Assembly (NCBI GenBank): GCA_039977295.1
Contig: JBDWDN010000007.1
Coordinates: forward strand, 1-64,000
DNA from: Hellea sp039977295
GTDB lineage: Bacteria; Pseudomonadota; Alphaproteobacteria; Caulobacterales; Maricaulaceae
Direction: 5' to 3'
Length of the DNA stretch: 64,000 nt
The notes below the pieces were generated by a model. That model was not told the DNA's origin. It saw only the letters and a program-made list of their open reading frames with translations, and searched no databases. The position numbers and the translations under genes were made by a program. Below, piece by piece: positions 1 to 9,031 of this stretch (positions are counted from its first letter, which is position 1; every line of letters begins with the position of its first letter).

Positions 1-1
1 T

Positions 2-2134
2 ATAGCCTATCTTTATAATGGCCTAGGTCATATGTACCGCAAGACCCTGCCCTCGGGCCGTAATATCAGCTATTTCAATGACGGTTTAGGCCGTCACAAT
101 AAGGTGAGCTGGGGTTCTGCGACTTATGCTGATACCGTAAATTACCACCCCTCTGGCCAAATTCAGACCCTCACCTATGGTAATGGCCAAGTCTTTACCC
201 AGGCCCTTGATAGCCGCCGCATGCCAGAGCGTTTAACCGTCAGTAAATCAGGGACGGATATCCAAGACCTGTATTATGATTATGACCTGAATGGCCGTGT
301 CTATCAGCAGCTTAACTTTGTTGACCCGACACATTCGCGGGTTCACAGCTATGACGCTCTGGGACGGCTTAAAACGGCTAACTCCGCGGTCTGGGGCTTG
401 GTTGATTACGGCTATGACGCGCTAGGGAACCTGCGCAGTAAGTCGTTCAGCAATTGGAACAGTAGCGGCCCAAGAACCGTCACCAATAGCTATAATAGCA
501 AGAACCAAGTCAGTAGCAGCAATGATAATGGCACGGTTCGCACCATTGCCTATGACACGCGCGGCAATGTTACGACGCTCGGTAATTTGGCTTTTGTCTA
601 CGACGCCTCCGATCAACCGACAGTGGTGACAGGCGGGGCCAATGGCAATTACGTCTATGATGGCAATATGAAGCGCGTGAAATCCCTAATAGACGGCAAG
701 ACCATCTATAATGTCTATGATAATACGGGCCGCCTGGTTCATGTCGATGAAGTCACCGACGGTAAAGAAACGGACTATCTCCACGGCATGGGGCAAACTC
801 TCGCCCGTATTGAGAACAACGTCTTCACCTATCTCCACCCTGACCATCTTGGCTCCCCACAAGCGGGCACAAAAGGCCAAGGCAATCCAGTGGCACAATA
901 TGGTGATGTCGCGTGGAACCAACATTACACGCCCTTCGGCGAAGCCCTCATCAGCAACGCCGCAAATGACAATCAAGGCGGCTTTACGGGGCATATTAAG
1001 GATAAAGCCACAGGCCTGAACTATATGCAGGCACGGTATTACGACCCGAAAATTGGGCGGTTCTTGAGCCCTGACCCCGGCACTTTCTTGGAAAAGTCGT
1101 ATCCTGGGCAATTCAATAGATACGCTTACACATGGAACGACCCGATTAACGCAAACGACCCTGATGGGGAGTTCGTAAACTTTGTTGCAAAATTTGTTAT
1201 TGATGTCGGTCTTGAAGAGGCAATTCAGGCCGCATCAGGGCAAGAAATTAACCTTGGCTCAGCTGTAAAAGGCGCAGCGATAGGCGTCCTCGACCCAACT
1301 AAGACAGCCCGGAAAGTTGCGAAGCTTGGGAAACTGGCCAACACAGCTAGGAAGGCCAAAATTCAATCCAAAAATAAAACCACAAGTAAAGTAGGGACAA
1401 CTTGTTGTTTTGTGGCGGGTACACTTGTTGAAACTGAATTGGGGTTGCGGCCAATTGAAAAAATTAAAGTTGGCGACTTGGTTCTCTCAAAAGATGAAGA
1501 AACGGGTACCACTGAATATAAGCCTGTGCTCGATCTCCTTCCAGCGCATAACCGAGTTATTTGGGTATTAAAGACAGTATCTGAATTAGGACACTCCCAC
1601 ACCTTTCAAACTACCGATGATCACCCTTGGTGGATTGAAGGACATGGTTGGAAACGTACAGACGAGTTAAGTGCTAAAGACATTCTATCTACTAATACGG
1701 GCTTGAAGGTAAGTGTTTTATCTATAAAAAATACGAAAACCTTACAACCTACTTTTAATATTGAAGTAGCGGACTTTAATACGTACTTCGTTGGCGAAAA
1801 TAAGGTCTGGGTTCATAATGCTTGCGGCCCAGTAAAAATATCGAACCAAAAGCAAAATGCGCATGTTGCTGGCACAAATGAACACCAAAGAAGAGTTGCA
1901 AATGGGAAGCCCACATCAACCTTTGATGATCGCAAAACCGCTGATGCGCTTACGAATGACACTGTTGCTACTGGTACTAAGAATGTTGATTCTGCTGGCA
2001 CGGTAACGTACCGTAAGGATTATAGCCCAGATCGCGTGGGTACAGGCCCCAAAGGGGGCAGCCAAAGTCAGGTAAAGGTTCACCAAGATTCAAAAGGCGT
2101 ATGCCATGGCCATCCATGTGGACCAGAAAATTAA
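2..2134 (+). CDS. Rhs/YD-repeat polymorphic toxin with Hint domain, 5' end outside window
   Basis: The frame is open from base 2, and the residues before the first ATG (32) already read as a YD repeat, so the gene starts upstream. Up to about 1170 it encodes YD repeats ending in the Rhs-associated core (LNYMQARYYDPKIGRF). A Hint/intein-type module runs from Cys at 1406 (CFVAGTLV) to the terminal VHN at 1811-1819, with an internal TTDDHPW block. The last 104 residues after VHN are the variable toxin region (KQNAHVAGTNEH near its start, KVHQDSKG near its end), weakly resembling polymorphic toxin type 50. Such proteins form a shell around a C-terminal toxin delivered to competitors; Hint is thought to release it. 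Toxin activity is inferred. The part from about 1350 on is AT-richer than the core. Confidence 0.9.
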   Translation: MAYLYNGLGHMYRKTLPSGRNISYFNDGLGRHNKVSWGSATYADTVNYHPSGQIQTLTYGNGQVFTQALDSRRMPERLTVSKSGTDIQDLYYDYDLNGRVYQQLNFVDPTHSRVHSYDALGRLKTANSAVWGLVDYGYDALGNLRSKSFSNWNSSGPRTVTNSYNSKNQVSSSNDNGTVRTIAYDTRGNVTTLGNLAFVYDASDQPTVVTGGANGNYVYDGNMKRVKSLIDGKTIYNVYDNTGRLVHVDEVTDGKETDYLHGMGQTLARIENNVFTYLHPDHLGSPQAGTKGQGNPVAQYGDVAWNQHYTPFGEALISNAANDNQGGFTGHIKDKATGLNYMQARYYDPKIGRFLSPDPGTFLEKSYPGQFNRYAYTWNDPINANDPDGEFVNFVAKFVIDVGLEEAIQAASGQEINLGSAVKGAAIGVLDPTKTARKVAKLGKLANTARKAKIQSKNKTTSKVGTTCCFVAGTLVETELGLRPIEKIKVGDLVLSKDEETGTTEYKPVLDLLPAHNRVIWVLKTVSELGHSHTFQTTDDHPWWIEGHGWKRTDELSAKDILSTNTGLKVSVLSIKNTKTLQPTFNIEVADFNTYFVGENKVWVHNACGPVKISNQKQNAHVAGTNEHQRRVANGKPTSTFDDRKTADALTNDTVATGTKNVDSAGTVTYRKDYSPDRVGTGPKGGSQSQVKVHQDSKGVCHGHPCGPEN

Positions 2135-2149
2135 GAATAGAGAATTGTA

Positions 2150-2629
2150 ATGATTTTAGAGAATGACATCTATTTGCGCCTTCCGTTAGACTACAAGTCG
2201 ATCTCCGATAAAATCCTCAACGGGTGTAACCAAGCACTATTGAAATACCTTTTAGAGCGTTTTTGGGTGACCGATGATACAGATTTAAATGATGATTTAG
2301 GGTTTGTATTTCTTCTTAAATCTAGGTCGGACGCAACAACAGAAAACGATTATCAATACAAACTTTACTTATCTTGTGTTTTGGATGTTGCTACATTGAG
2401 AAAATATAAGTTCCTGAATGATGAAAATAGTTGGATACAAATATCCATTGATGGCAACGAAGAATTTTCATCTGACATGTTAGCGAAACCTATAATCGAG
2501 AAGCTGAGTTCATTCGGTTATATTTATTTAAATTCTACCGAGTTAAGATCGGGCGTTAGTGATCGCATCAAGAACAAACTCAACTCCTTTGATGGCAACT
2601 ATTTTAACTTATTATTCACGGAATACTAA
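2150..2629 (+). CDS. Probable immunity protein for the Rhs toxin
   Basis: A 159-residue acidic protein with no signal peptide or membrane segment that starts 15 bases after the Rhs stop codon. I do not recognise the family. Its position directly behind a polymorphic toxin C-terminus, its small size, acidity and shared AT-rich composition are the usual marks of a cognate immunity protein, so it probably binds and neutralises the toxin in the cytoplasm. The ribosome binding site is weak (TAGAGAATTGTAATG), which is common when translation is coupled to the gene upstream. An orphan hypothetical protein is the alternative. Confidence 0.75.
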   Translation: MILENDIYLRLPLDYKSISDKILNGCNQALLKYLLERFWVTDDTDLNDDLGFVFLLKSRSDATTENDYQYKLYLSCVLDVATLRKYKFLNDENSWIQISIDGNEEFSSDMLAKPIIEKLSSFGYIYLNSTELRSGVSDRIKNKLNSFDGNYFNLLFTEY

Positions 2630-2764
2630 AGCACTAAATATTGCAAATAGTTTGTAGACATTCTGTTTGATAAAACTAGACGCAGGGAATGTCCCAATTA
2701 GTTTGCAGAATGAGTAACGCGTGAAGCTTCTGATAGAGGGCGACACCTAACCTATTTACAAGCC

Positions 2765-5209
2765 CTAACTCGCATTAGCAAACAGCTCAGGATGCGCCGC
2801 ATCTGTAGCCGCTTCTTTCGGCAAATAAACCGTAACATGTGTGCCTTCATCTTCTTCTGATTCCAGCTCTACCCAGCCGCCATGGCGTTCTACGAAGCGC
2901 TGCACCAATGCGAGACCGAGGCCTGCTCCGCCGCGGCTGGACTCAAATGAGGCGAAGACTTGGGGTTGGCGATCTGAGGGGATTCCAACGCCGTCATCCT
3001 TAACCCAAATCATGACGCCGCCGCCATCGGCTGCTTTCCCGCCAAGCTCTATCACGCCGCCTGGCTTGGTGAAGCGTAGGGCGTTTGAGAGCAGATTATA
3101 AACCACCTGTTTAAGCCGCGTCTCATCTGCGCGGATAATGCCAATGTCTTTATCGCATTTTAGCTTCATAGAGATGCGCGTATCCTCGGCTTTGGTGGCA
3201 ACATAATCTAAGGAATGTTCAAGCACATGATAGACATCGACATCGCCGAGTTCGAGGTCGAGGACATTAGCTTCAATCGCTGCAATATCGAGAATATCAT
3301 CAATGGTTTTCGCGAGGTCTTCGGAGGCGCTTTGAATGGCGAAGATATATTCGCTTTGCTTATCACTCATCTCGCCCGCGCCGCCGCTTTGTAGAAAGTC
3401 GGAATAGCCTGAGATCGTGGTCAGCGGCGTGCGCAATTGATAGCTAACATGACCGACAAATTCAGACTTCATGCGGTCGGCTTCTTCCAAAGCTTCGGCG
3501 CGCTCGATCAGGGCCGCTTCGGCGCGGCGCGCACTAGTGACATCATCCCAGGCGATCAATGTCGCCCCGTCTGGTAGGGGACGTGAGAGCCACGTTACCA
3601 TTTTATTATCAGAGCGCGTAATTTCGCCGTCCACATGACGGCGCACTTCGGGATTGGGATCCGTCGCGCGGGCTTTAAGGGAGTTCCAAAACTCGGTATC
3701 GTGATAGAGCGGCAGGCTCGCTTCGATCAATTGGGAGAAACGCGGCTTATCTTTGAGGTTATCTTCAGTCAGGTTCCAAAGACGCGCAAAGGCGGCATTG
3801 TGAATTTTGAGGCGGCCATCCGTGCCAAAGACGGCAATGCCTTCGGAGAGCTTATCCAGCGTCGCTTTTTGCACATTTATCAATGTGCCAAGCTGACTTT
3901 TCAGCGTCATCGAATCCGTCATATCAGAGAATAATAGCGAGATACCGCCATGGGGGTCGCGCATGCGGACAAGGCGCAGCGTGCGGCCATCGGGCAGCGC
4001 CCAAAGCTCGTCAGGGGTCTCGTCTGGCCATTCCGTATAAAGGGCCAATTCTTCACGCTTCCAAGAGGCGTAATCAGGCTGTGCCGGGAGTAAATTGCGT
4101 TCGCGCAAGTGATCAAGCCAATCACTATGGGCGGGGCGATCTTTAAACCAGCCGGCCTCTATATCAAATAGAGCCGCGAAAGCCTTGTTGTGAAAACTCA
4201 TACGCTTATCCGCGCCGAAAATCACGATGGCTTCGTCCATCGCGTTGAGCATTTCGTCATGGGCGCGGATGTGACGGGTCAGCGCTTCGCGTAGGCCCTC
4301 GGCCTCTGTCGCGTCCATGGCGATACCTGCAACGCCGCCCGAGACGGGGAAGAGCGTCACGGATGTCGATTTATTATTGCCGCCAAGGACGATATTGCGC
4401 ACATCTTCGACGCGTTCATTCGTATTGAGGGCGCGCTTGGCTTGCTGCGCCGCATGGTCATCCAAATGGGTTTGCTTATCTAAAACATCGCGCACATTTT
4501 TGGCCCCAACCGCGTCAACATAAGCGTCATTGACCCAGTTAATCTGCCCTGCCCCCGTCATACGCCAAAGCGGAAATGGCGCGCGGCTCATCATTTCAAT
4601 AAAGGCAACAGGGTCCACTTCGGCCGTGATACGGTTATTCTCAAAGCGCGAAATCGCTGTGCGCTCATCCTCTCCGCGAATAGAGGCATCTTCTAGCCAT
4701 AACACAACTTGGCGTCCCGCCACGCGGCCATCGGCTTCGATGACATTGCCTTCGGGGAGGACAACAGTGATTGAAAAGGGCTCACCTTTGCGGCGAAGGC
4801 GGGCGATATTTGCGCGCAATGTTTCTGTTTCTTCGGCTTCGCTGATAGTATTTAGATCGGCCAATCCATTTAGAACTCGCTGGGCCATGTCTTTGGTTTT
4901 ACCCGCCTCAGCAAAGCGCATCATAGAGGCGAGCGCGGCCGGAGATCCGTAAACGCGGGGGTTTCCCCAATCGGAATCGACATCCGGTTTGGCCTCTTCC
5001 CAGACGAGGATGAGCCCAGGATAGGCTCCAAAAATTGAATCTAATTGCCCAATTTGGCGATCAAGCGACGCGCATTTATTCTTCCACGCCGCAGCTGAGC
5101 CGCCGCTACCATTAGACGCCCGAAGCGCAAAGAGCGAGGCGAGCACGGCAAGCCCAACAGCGCCCGCCGTTACAACCAAATTCATGTCGAGTGTTTCGAT
5201 CAACACCAC
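2765..5209 (-). CDS. divL: DivL-type PAS-domain pseudo-histidine kinase
   Basis: An 814-residue protein with an N-terminal membrane segment (about residues 9-28), several PAS-like regions (about 200-560), a dimerisation helix region and a HATPase domain. The H-box reads HVSYQLRTPL: Tyr590 (codon 3440-3442) stands where histidine kinases have the phospho-accepting His. This is the diagnostic feature of Caulobacter DivL, which binds DivK and controls the CckA-CtrA relay at the cell pole. The N box (NLLSNALRF), G1 (DDGVGI) and G2 (GAGLGLALV) are present. The GTG start at 5209 follows AAGGGA; a second GTG at 5206 is equally possible. It lies about 100 bases downstream of glmM on the same strand. 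DivL identity is strong; its partners here are inferred. Confidence 0.9.
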   Translation of the reverse strand: MVLIETLDMNLVVTAGAVGLAVLASLFALRASNGSGGSAAAWKNKCASLDRQIGQLDSIFGAYPGLILVWEEAKPDVDSDWGNPRVYGSPAALASMMRFAEAGKTKDMAQRVLNGLADLNTISEAEETETLRANIARLRRKGEPFSITVVLPEGNVIEADGRVAGRQVVLWLEDASIRGEDERTAISRFENNRITAEVDPVAFIEMMSRAPFPLWRMTGAGQINWVNDAYVDAVGAKNVRDVLDKQTHLDDHAAQQAKRALNTNERVEDVRNIVLGGNNKSTSVTLFPVSGGVAGIAMDATEAEGLREALTRHIRAHDEMLNAMDEAIVIFGADKRMSFHNKAFAALFDIEAGWFKDRPAHSDWLDHLRERNLLPAQPDYASWKREELALYTEWPDETPDELWALPDGRTLRLVRMRDPHGGISLLFSDMTDSMTLKSQLGTLINVQKATLDKLSEGIAVFGTDGRLKIHNAAFARLWNLTEDNLKDKPRFSQLIEASLPLYHDTEFWNSLKARATDPNPEVRRHVDGEITRSDNKMVTWLSRPLPDGATLIAWDDVTSARRAEAALIERAEALEEADRMKSEFVGHVSYQLRTPLTTISGYSDFLQSGGAGEMSDKQSEYIFAIQSASEDLAKTIDDILDIAAIEANVLDLELGDVDVYHVLEHSLDYVATKAEDTRISMKLKCDKDIGIIRADETRLKQVVYNLLSNALRFTKPGGVIELGGKAADGGGVMIWVKDDGVGIPSDRQPQVFASFESSRGGAGLGLALVQRFVERHGGWVELESEEDEGTHVTVYLPKEAATDAAHPELFANAS

Positions 5210-5313
5210 TTCCCTTATGACTCAGATTTGGCTTAGCCCGAAGACTGTGTCGTGAAAAGGTTAGATTTAAGCCCTGATGGGACTGAGCGGCATATTTAGA
5301 GACTTAAAACGCC

Positions 5314-6672
5314 CTAAGCGGCAATTTTTTCGATGAAAGCGGCCAAATCAGTCGTGACCTTCTCAACTTGCGCGCTGTCATCACCTTCAGCCATGACGCG
5401 AATAAGCGGTTCCGTTCCCGAGGCGCGCACCAAAACGCGGCCCTTATTGCCAAACATGAGGCGCGCATCCTCAATCGCGGAGAGGACATCAGGATGATCC
5501 ATCGGCGACGCGCCTGAATAGCGCACGTTTTTGAGAAGCTGGGGCACAGGATCAAAGAGTTTGAGGACTTCACTGGCCGGTTTGCCGCTGCGAATAATCT
5601 CAGCAAGGACTTGCAGCGCCGCGACTGTGCCGTCGCCTGTTGGCGAGAAGTCGGTCATTAAGAGATGCCCGGATTGTTCGCCGCCGACATTATACCCGTC
5701 TAGGCGCATGCGCGCCGCAACATGGCGGTCACCCACCGCGGTACGAATGAAGGTCAAATTCCTCTCTTCAATATAGCGTTCAAGACCCAGATTGGACATG
5801 ACAGTTGCAACAATACCCGGTTTGGAAAGCTGGCCATTTGTTTGCCAGCCTGACCCGATCAGGGCGAGAAGCTGGTCTCCGTCAATCACCTGTCCCTTTT
5901 CATCACACATTATGAGACGGTCTGCATCGCCGTCCAATGCAATCCCGATATCAGCGCCAGTCTCTAAAACCTTGCGAGACAGTGTGCCCGTCGCCGTCGA
6001 GCCGCAATCGGCATTAATATTCATCCCGTCCGGGGTTACGCCGATTGGAATGACTTCATCCGCGCCAAGTTCCCAAAGCGTATCTGGGGCCGTTTTATAG
6101 GCCGCGCCATTGGCGCAATCGATGACAATCTTTAGGCCTTCAAGGCGCATATTCTTGGGGAATGTCGATTTCACAATTTCAATATAACGCGCTTGGAAAT
6201 CTTCATAACGGCGCACGCGGCCTAGTTTTTCAGAGACGGCTAAGCCTTCTTTCCATTTCTGGTCCATATAGGATTCAATTTGGAATTCAGCGGCGTCAGA
6301 CAGCTTGCGGCCATCGGGGCCGAACAGCTTGATACCATTATCAGAAAATTCATTATGCGAGGCTGTAATCATAACGCCTAAATCGGCGCGAAGGCGTGTC
6401 GTCATGAGGGCAACGCCAGATGTTGGGATAGGGCCGCAAAGCTTTACATCCATACCCACTGAGGCAAATCCAGCCACCAATGCGGGCTCAATCATATAAC
6501 CTGAGAGCCGCGTATCCTTACCAATAACGACAGAATGGCGTTTATTGTCGCCATTACGGAAATACTTACCCGCTGCCATACCAAAGCGCATGACATTATC
6601 GGGCGTCATTTTGCCGACATTTGCGCGGCCACGGATTCCGTCCGTACCAAAAAATTGTTTTTTCTTAGTCAT
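5314..6672 (-). CDS. glmM: Phosphoglucosamine mutase
   Basis: GlmM interconverts glucosamine-6-phosphate and glucosamine-1-phosphate on the route to UDP-GlcNAc for peptidoglycan and lipopolysaccharide. All alpha-phosphohexomutase signatures are visible: FGTDGIRG at the N-terminus, the phosphoserine loop ITASHN (Ser105), the metal loop DGDADR, the sugar-binding GEQSGH and the phosphate-binding RASGTEP. The 452-residue length is typical. I chose ATG 6672 because family members start MTKK..FFGTDG and GGGTGGGA lies just upstream; an in-frame GTG at 6684 would add four residues. Confidence 0.97.
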   Translation of the reverse strand: MTKKKQFFGTDGIRGRANVGKMTPDNVMRFGMAAGKYFRNGDNKRHSVVIGKDTRLSGYMIEPALVAGFASVGMDVKLCGPIPTSGVALMTTRLRADLGVMITASHNEFSDNGIKLFGPDGRKLSDAAEFQIESYMDQKWKEGLAVSEKLGRVRRYEDFQARYIEIVKSTFPKNMRLEGLKIVIDCANGAAYKTAPDTLWELGADEVIPIGVTPDGMNINADCGSTATGTLSRKVLETGADIGIALDGDADRLIMCDEKGQVIDGDQLLALIGSGWQTNGQLSKPGIVATVMSNLGLERYIEERNLTFIRTAVGDRHVAARMRLDGYNVGGEQSGHLLMTDFSPTGDGTVAALQVLAEIIRSGKPASEVLKLFDPVPQLLKNVRYSGASPMDHPDVLSAIEDARLMFGNKGRVLVRASGTEPLIRVMAEGDDSAQVEKVTTDLAAFIEKIAA

Positions 6673-6949
6673 CTTAGGTCCCACCCACGCAATTTATGTG
6701 CCGCTGAAAGGTTGCCAGCGAAATATTGGCTACGAACCAATTGTGTTTTAAATGTGAACTTCGTGCCCTAAATTCTACATATCGTCCGCTTATATGACAA
6801 AAATATTAAACAATATCAATGCCAAGACCCTGATATTTCGATGTTTTTACAGTTAATCAAGCTAAGACTACACCTAGATTTATGTGGCCGCATGTGACAT
6901 TCATCACAATGAAATAAGGCAATTGCGCCGCATTCAAGGACGTCTATTT

Positions 6950-7996
6950 ATGGTTAAGACCGCATTAATAACAGGTGTTACAGGGCAAGACGGCGCCTAT
7001 TTAGCGCGTCTTTTGCTCGAAAAGGGCTATATTGTGCACGGCGTCAAACGGCGCGCTTCTAGCTTTAACACCTCTCGGATCGACCCGCTTTATGTTGACC
7101 CGCATGTCGATGGCGCAAAATTTTTCCTCCATTACGGAGATTTGACGGATTCTACGAACCTCATACGTATTGTGCAGGAAACACAGCCCGATGAAATCTA
7201 TAATCTTGGCGCGCAAAGTCACGTTCAGGTCAGTTTCGAGACGCCCGAATATACGGCAAATTCTGACGCCATTGGGACATTACGTATTCTCGAAGCTATT
7301 CGTATTCTAGGCCTTGAGAAAAAGTCAAAGTTTTACCAGGCCTCAACATCGGAGCTTTACGGTAAAGTTGTTGAAACCCCGCAATCAGAAACCACACCCT
7401 TTTATCCGCGCAGTCCCTACGCTGCGGCCAAACTTTACGCTTATTGGATTACTGTCAATTACCGCGAAGCTTATGGCATTCACGCATCAAATGGCATTTT
7501 ATTCAATCATGAAAGCCCCATGCGCGGCGAAACCTTTGTGACGCGAAAAATTACCCGCGCCGCGTGCCGCATTAAACACGGCCTTGAAGACACGCTTTAT
7601 CTGGGTAACCTTGAGGCAAAGCGCGATTGGGGCCATGCCCGTGATTATGTCGAAGGCATGTGGCGCATTGTCCAGCAAGAGGTGGCTGACGATTTTGTAT
7701 TGGGGACAGGCGAGCTTCACAGCGTCAGAGATTTCGTGGAAAGCGCCTTTAAGCACGCCGGGATGATAATTGAATGGTCGGGCACGGGTACAGATGAAAT
7801 CGGCGTCGATAGCGTAAGCGGCAAAACCGTTGTAAAAATTGACCCCCGCTATTTCCGTCCTGCTGAAGTAGAACTATTACTGGCGGATCCGAGCAAAGCT
7901 AAAAACGTCCTTGGCTGGCAAGCCACGACACTGTTTGACGATCTTGTAAAAGAGATGATGGAACATGACATGGCTGAGACGGTTAAGGGGCTATGA
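6950..7996 (+). CDS. gmd: GDP-mannose 4,6-dehydratase
   Basis: Converts GDP-mannose to GDP-4-keto-6-deoxymannose, the precursor of GDP-fucose, GDP-perosamine and related sugars of surface polysaccharides. It is an extended SDR: the NADP-binding GVTGQDG motif is at residues 9-15, Thr133 and Glu135 lie in STSELYG, and the Tyr157/Lys161 pair in SPYAAAK. The 348-residue length is normal. The chosen ATG follows AAGGA by nine bases and gives the usual MVKTALITG start; a GTG at 6884 would add 22 residues that do not belong to the fold. The next gene, fcl, uses its product. Confidence 0.97.
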   Translation: MVKTALITGVTGQDGAYLARLLLEKGYIVHGVKRRASSFNTSRIDPLYVDPHVDGAKFFLHYGDLTDSTNLIRIVQETQPDEIYNLGAQSHVQVSFETPEYTANSDAIGTLRILEAIRILGLEKKSKFYQASTSELYGKVVETPQSETTPFYPRSPYAAAKLYAYWITVNYREAYGIHASNGILFNHESPMRGETFVTRKITRAACRIKHGLEDTLYLGNLEAKRDWGHARDYVEGMWRIVQQEVADDFVLGTGELHSVRDFVESAFKHAGMIIEWSGTGTDEIGVDSVSGKTVVKIDPRYFRPAEVELLLADPSKAKNVLGWQATTLFDDLVKEMMEHDMAETVKGL

Positions 7997-8081
7997 GGCT
8001 CGATCACCTCACGCAATGGAACGTCGTAATGAGTGATTACTCACTTACTTCCTATCAATATTTTATAAAAGATTCCGTAAG

Positions 8082-9020
8082 ATGACGCTCTACTCTTTAA
8101 CAGGCAAACGTGTCTGGGTCGCGGGCGCAGGCGGCATGGTGGGCAGCGCCATCATTCGCAGGCTTGCCGCTGAACGGCCTGCTGAAATACTGACCATTTC
8201 CTCCAACGCGCTTGACCTTCGCAATCAAGCTGCCACGCAGGCCTGGGTGTCGGATAACACGCCCGACGCCGTCTTTATGGCGGCCGCAAAAGTCGGCGGA
8301 ATACACGCCAATAATACTTACCCTGCGCAGTTCCTCTATGACAATATGATGATGGCGGCCAATGTGATTGACGCCGCCTATCATTCAGGCACTGAGAAGC
8401 TGCTCTTTCTCGGCTCCTCTTGCATATACCCGAAAATGGCGCCTCAGCCAATTAGCGAGGATAGTCTTTTGACGGGACCGCTAGAACCTACCAATGCGCC
8501 TTATGCCATAGCTAAAATATCCGGCGTTTATCTTTGCGAAACTTACCGCCGTGAATATGGCGCGGATTTTATTTCGGCCATGCCGACCAATCTTTACGGC
8601 CCCGGCGATAATTATCATCCTGAAAATTCGCATGTGATACCCGCTCTTATTCGCCGCGCCCATGAGGCCAAAATAAGCGGCGTAGAAAGCCTCTCTGTTT
8701 GGGGAAGCGGGACGCCTCGAAGAGAGTTTTTAAACGCGGATGATTGCGCGGACGCGCTCGTCCACGTCATGAAACATTACTCAGATGCCGAAACCATTAA
8801 TATCGGAAGCGGCGCTGACATGACGATCGCGACCCTCGCACAAACGGTGTGTGATGTTGTTGGCTTTGAAGGCGATCTCGTTTTTGATACCTCAAAACCC
8901 GATGGCACGCCGCGCAAATTAATGAGCGGCGCGAAGTTAAATGAGCTTAACTGGGCTCCAAAAATTGACCTTCGAAGCGGGTTGATGGACGCTTACGCAG
9001 ATTTCAAATCCCGTATCTAG
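8082..9020 (+). CDS. fcl: GDP-L-fucose synthase
   Basis: Epimerises and reduces GDP-4-keto-6-deoxymannose to GDP-L-fucose. This 312-residue extended SDR has GAGGMVG at residues 15-21, the GSSCIYP catalytic segment (Ser112/113, Cys114) and the Tyr141/Lys145 pair in YAIAK, matching the E. coli enzyme with an offset of about five residues. It lies 85 bases after gmd, so the two probably form a nucleotide-sugar operon for O-antigen, capsule or holdfast-like polysaccharide. It converges on the next gene with only 11 bases between the stops. Confidence 0.96.
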   Translation: MTLYSLTGKRVWVAGAGGMVGSAIIRRLAAERPAEILTISSNALDLRNQAATQAWVSDNTPDAVFMAAAKVGGIHANNTYPAQFLYDNMMMAANVIDAAYHSGTEKLLFLGSSCIYPKMAPQPISEDSLLTGPLEPTNAPYAIAKISGVYLCETYRREYGADFISAMPTNLYGPGDNYHPENSHVIPALIRRAHEAKISGVESLSVWGSGTPRREFLNADDCADALVHVMKHYSDAETINIGSGADMTIATLAQTVCDVVGFEGDLVFDTSKPDGTPRKLMSGAKLNELNWAPKIDLRSGLMDAYADFKSRI

Positions 9021-9031
9021 CGCCCCCAGTC

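Noticed and set aside
686..1111. Open frame of 141 codons antisense to the Rhs gene
   Set aside because: Lies opposite a recognisable YD-repeat and core coding region and has no family features or ribosome binding site.
2640..2712. Imperfect direct repeats around TAGTTTGTAGA and TAGTTTGCAGA after the immunity gene
   Set aside because: Short and imperfect, with no mobile-element ends or integrase nearby; chance is likely in AT-rich DNA.
6728..6744. ATTGG-N7-CCAAT dyad between glmM and gmd
   Set aside because: Only five-base arms in an AT-rich gap and no promoter elements aligned with it.
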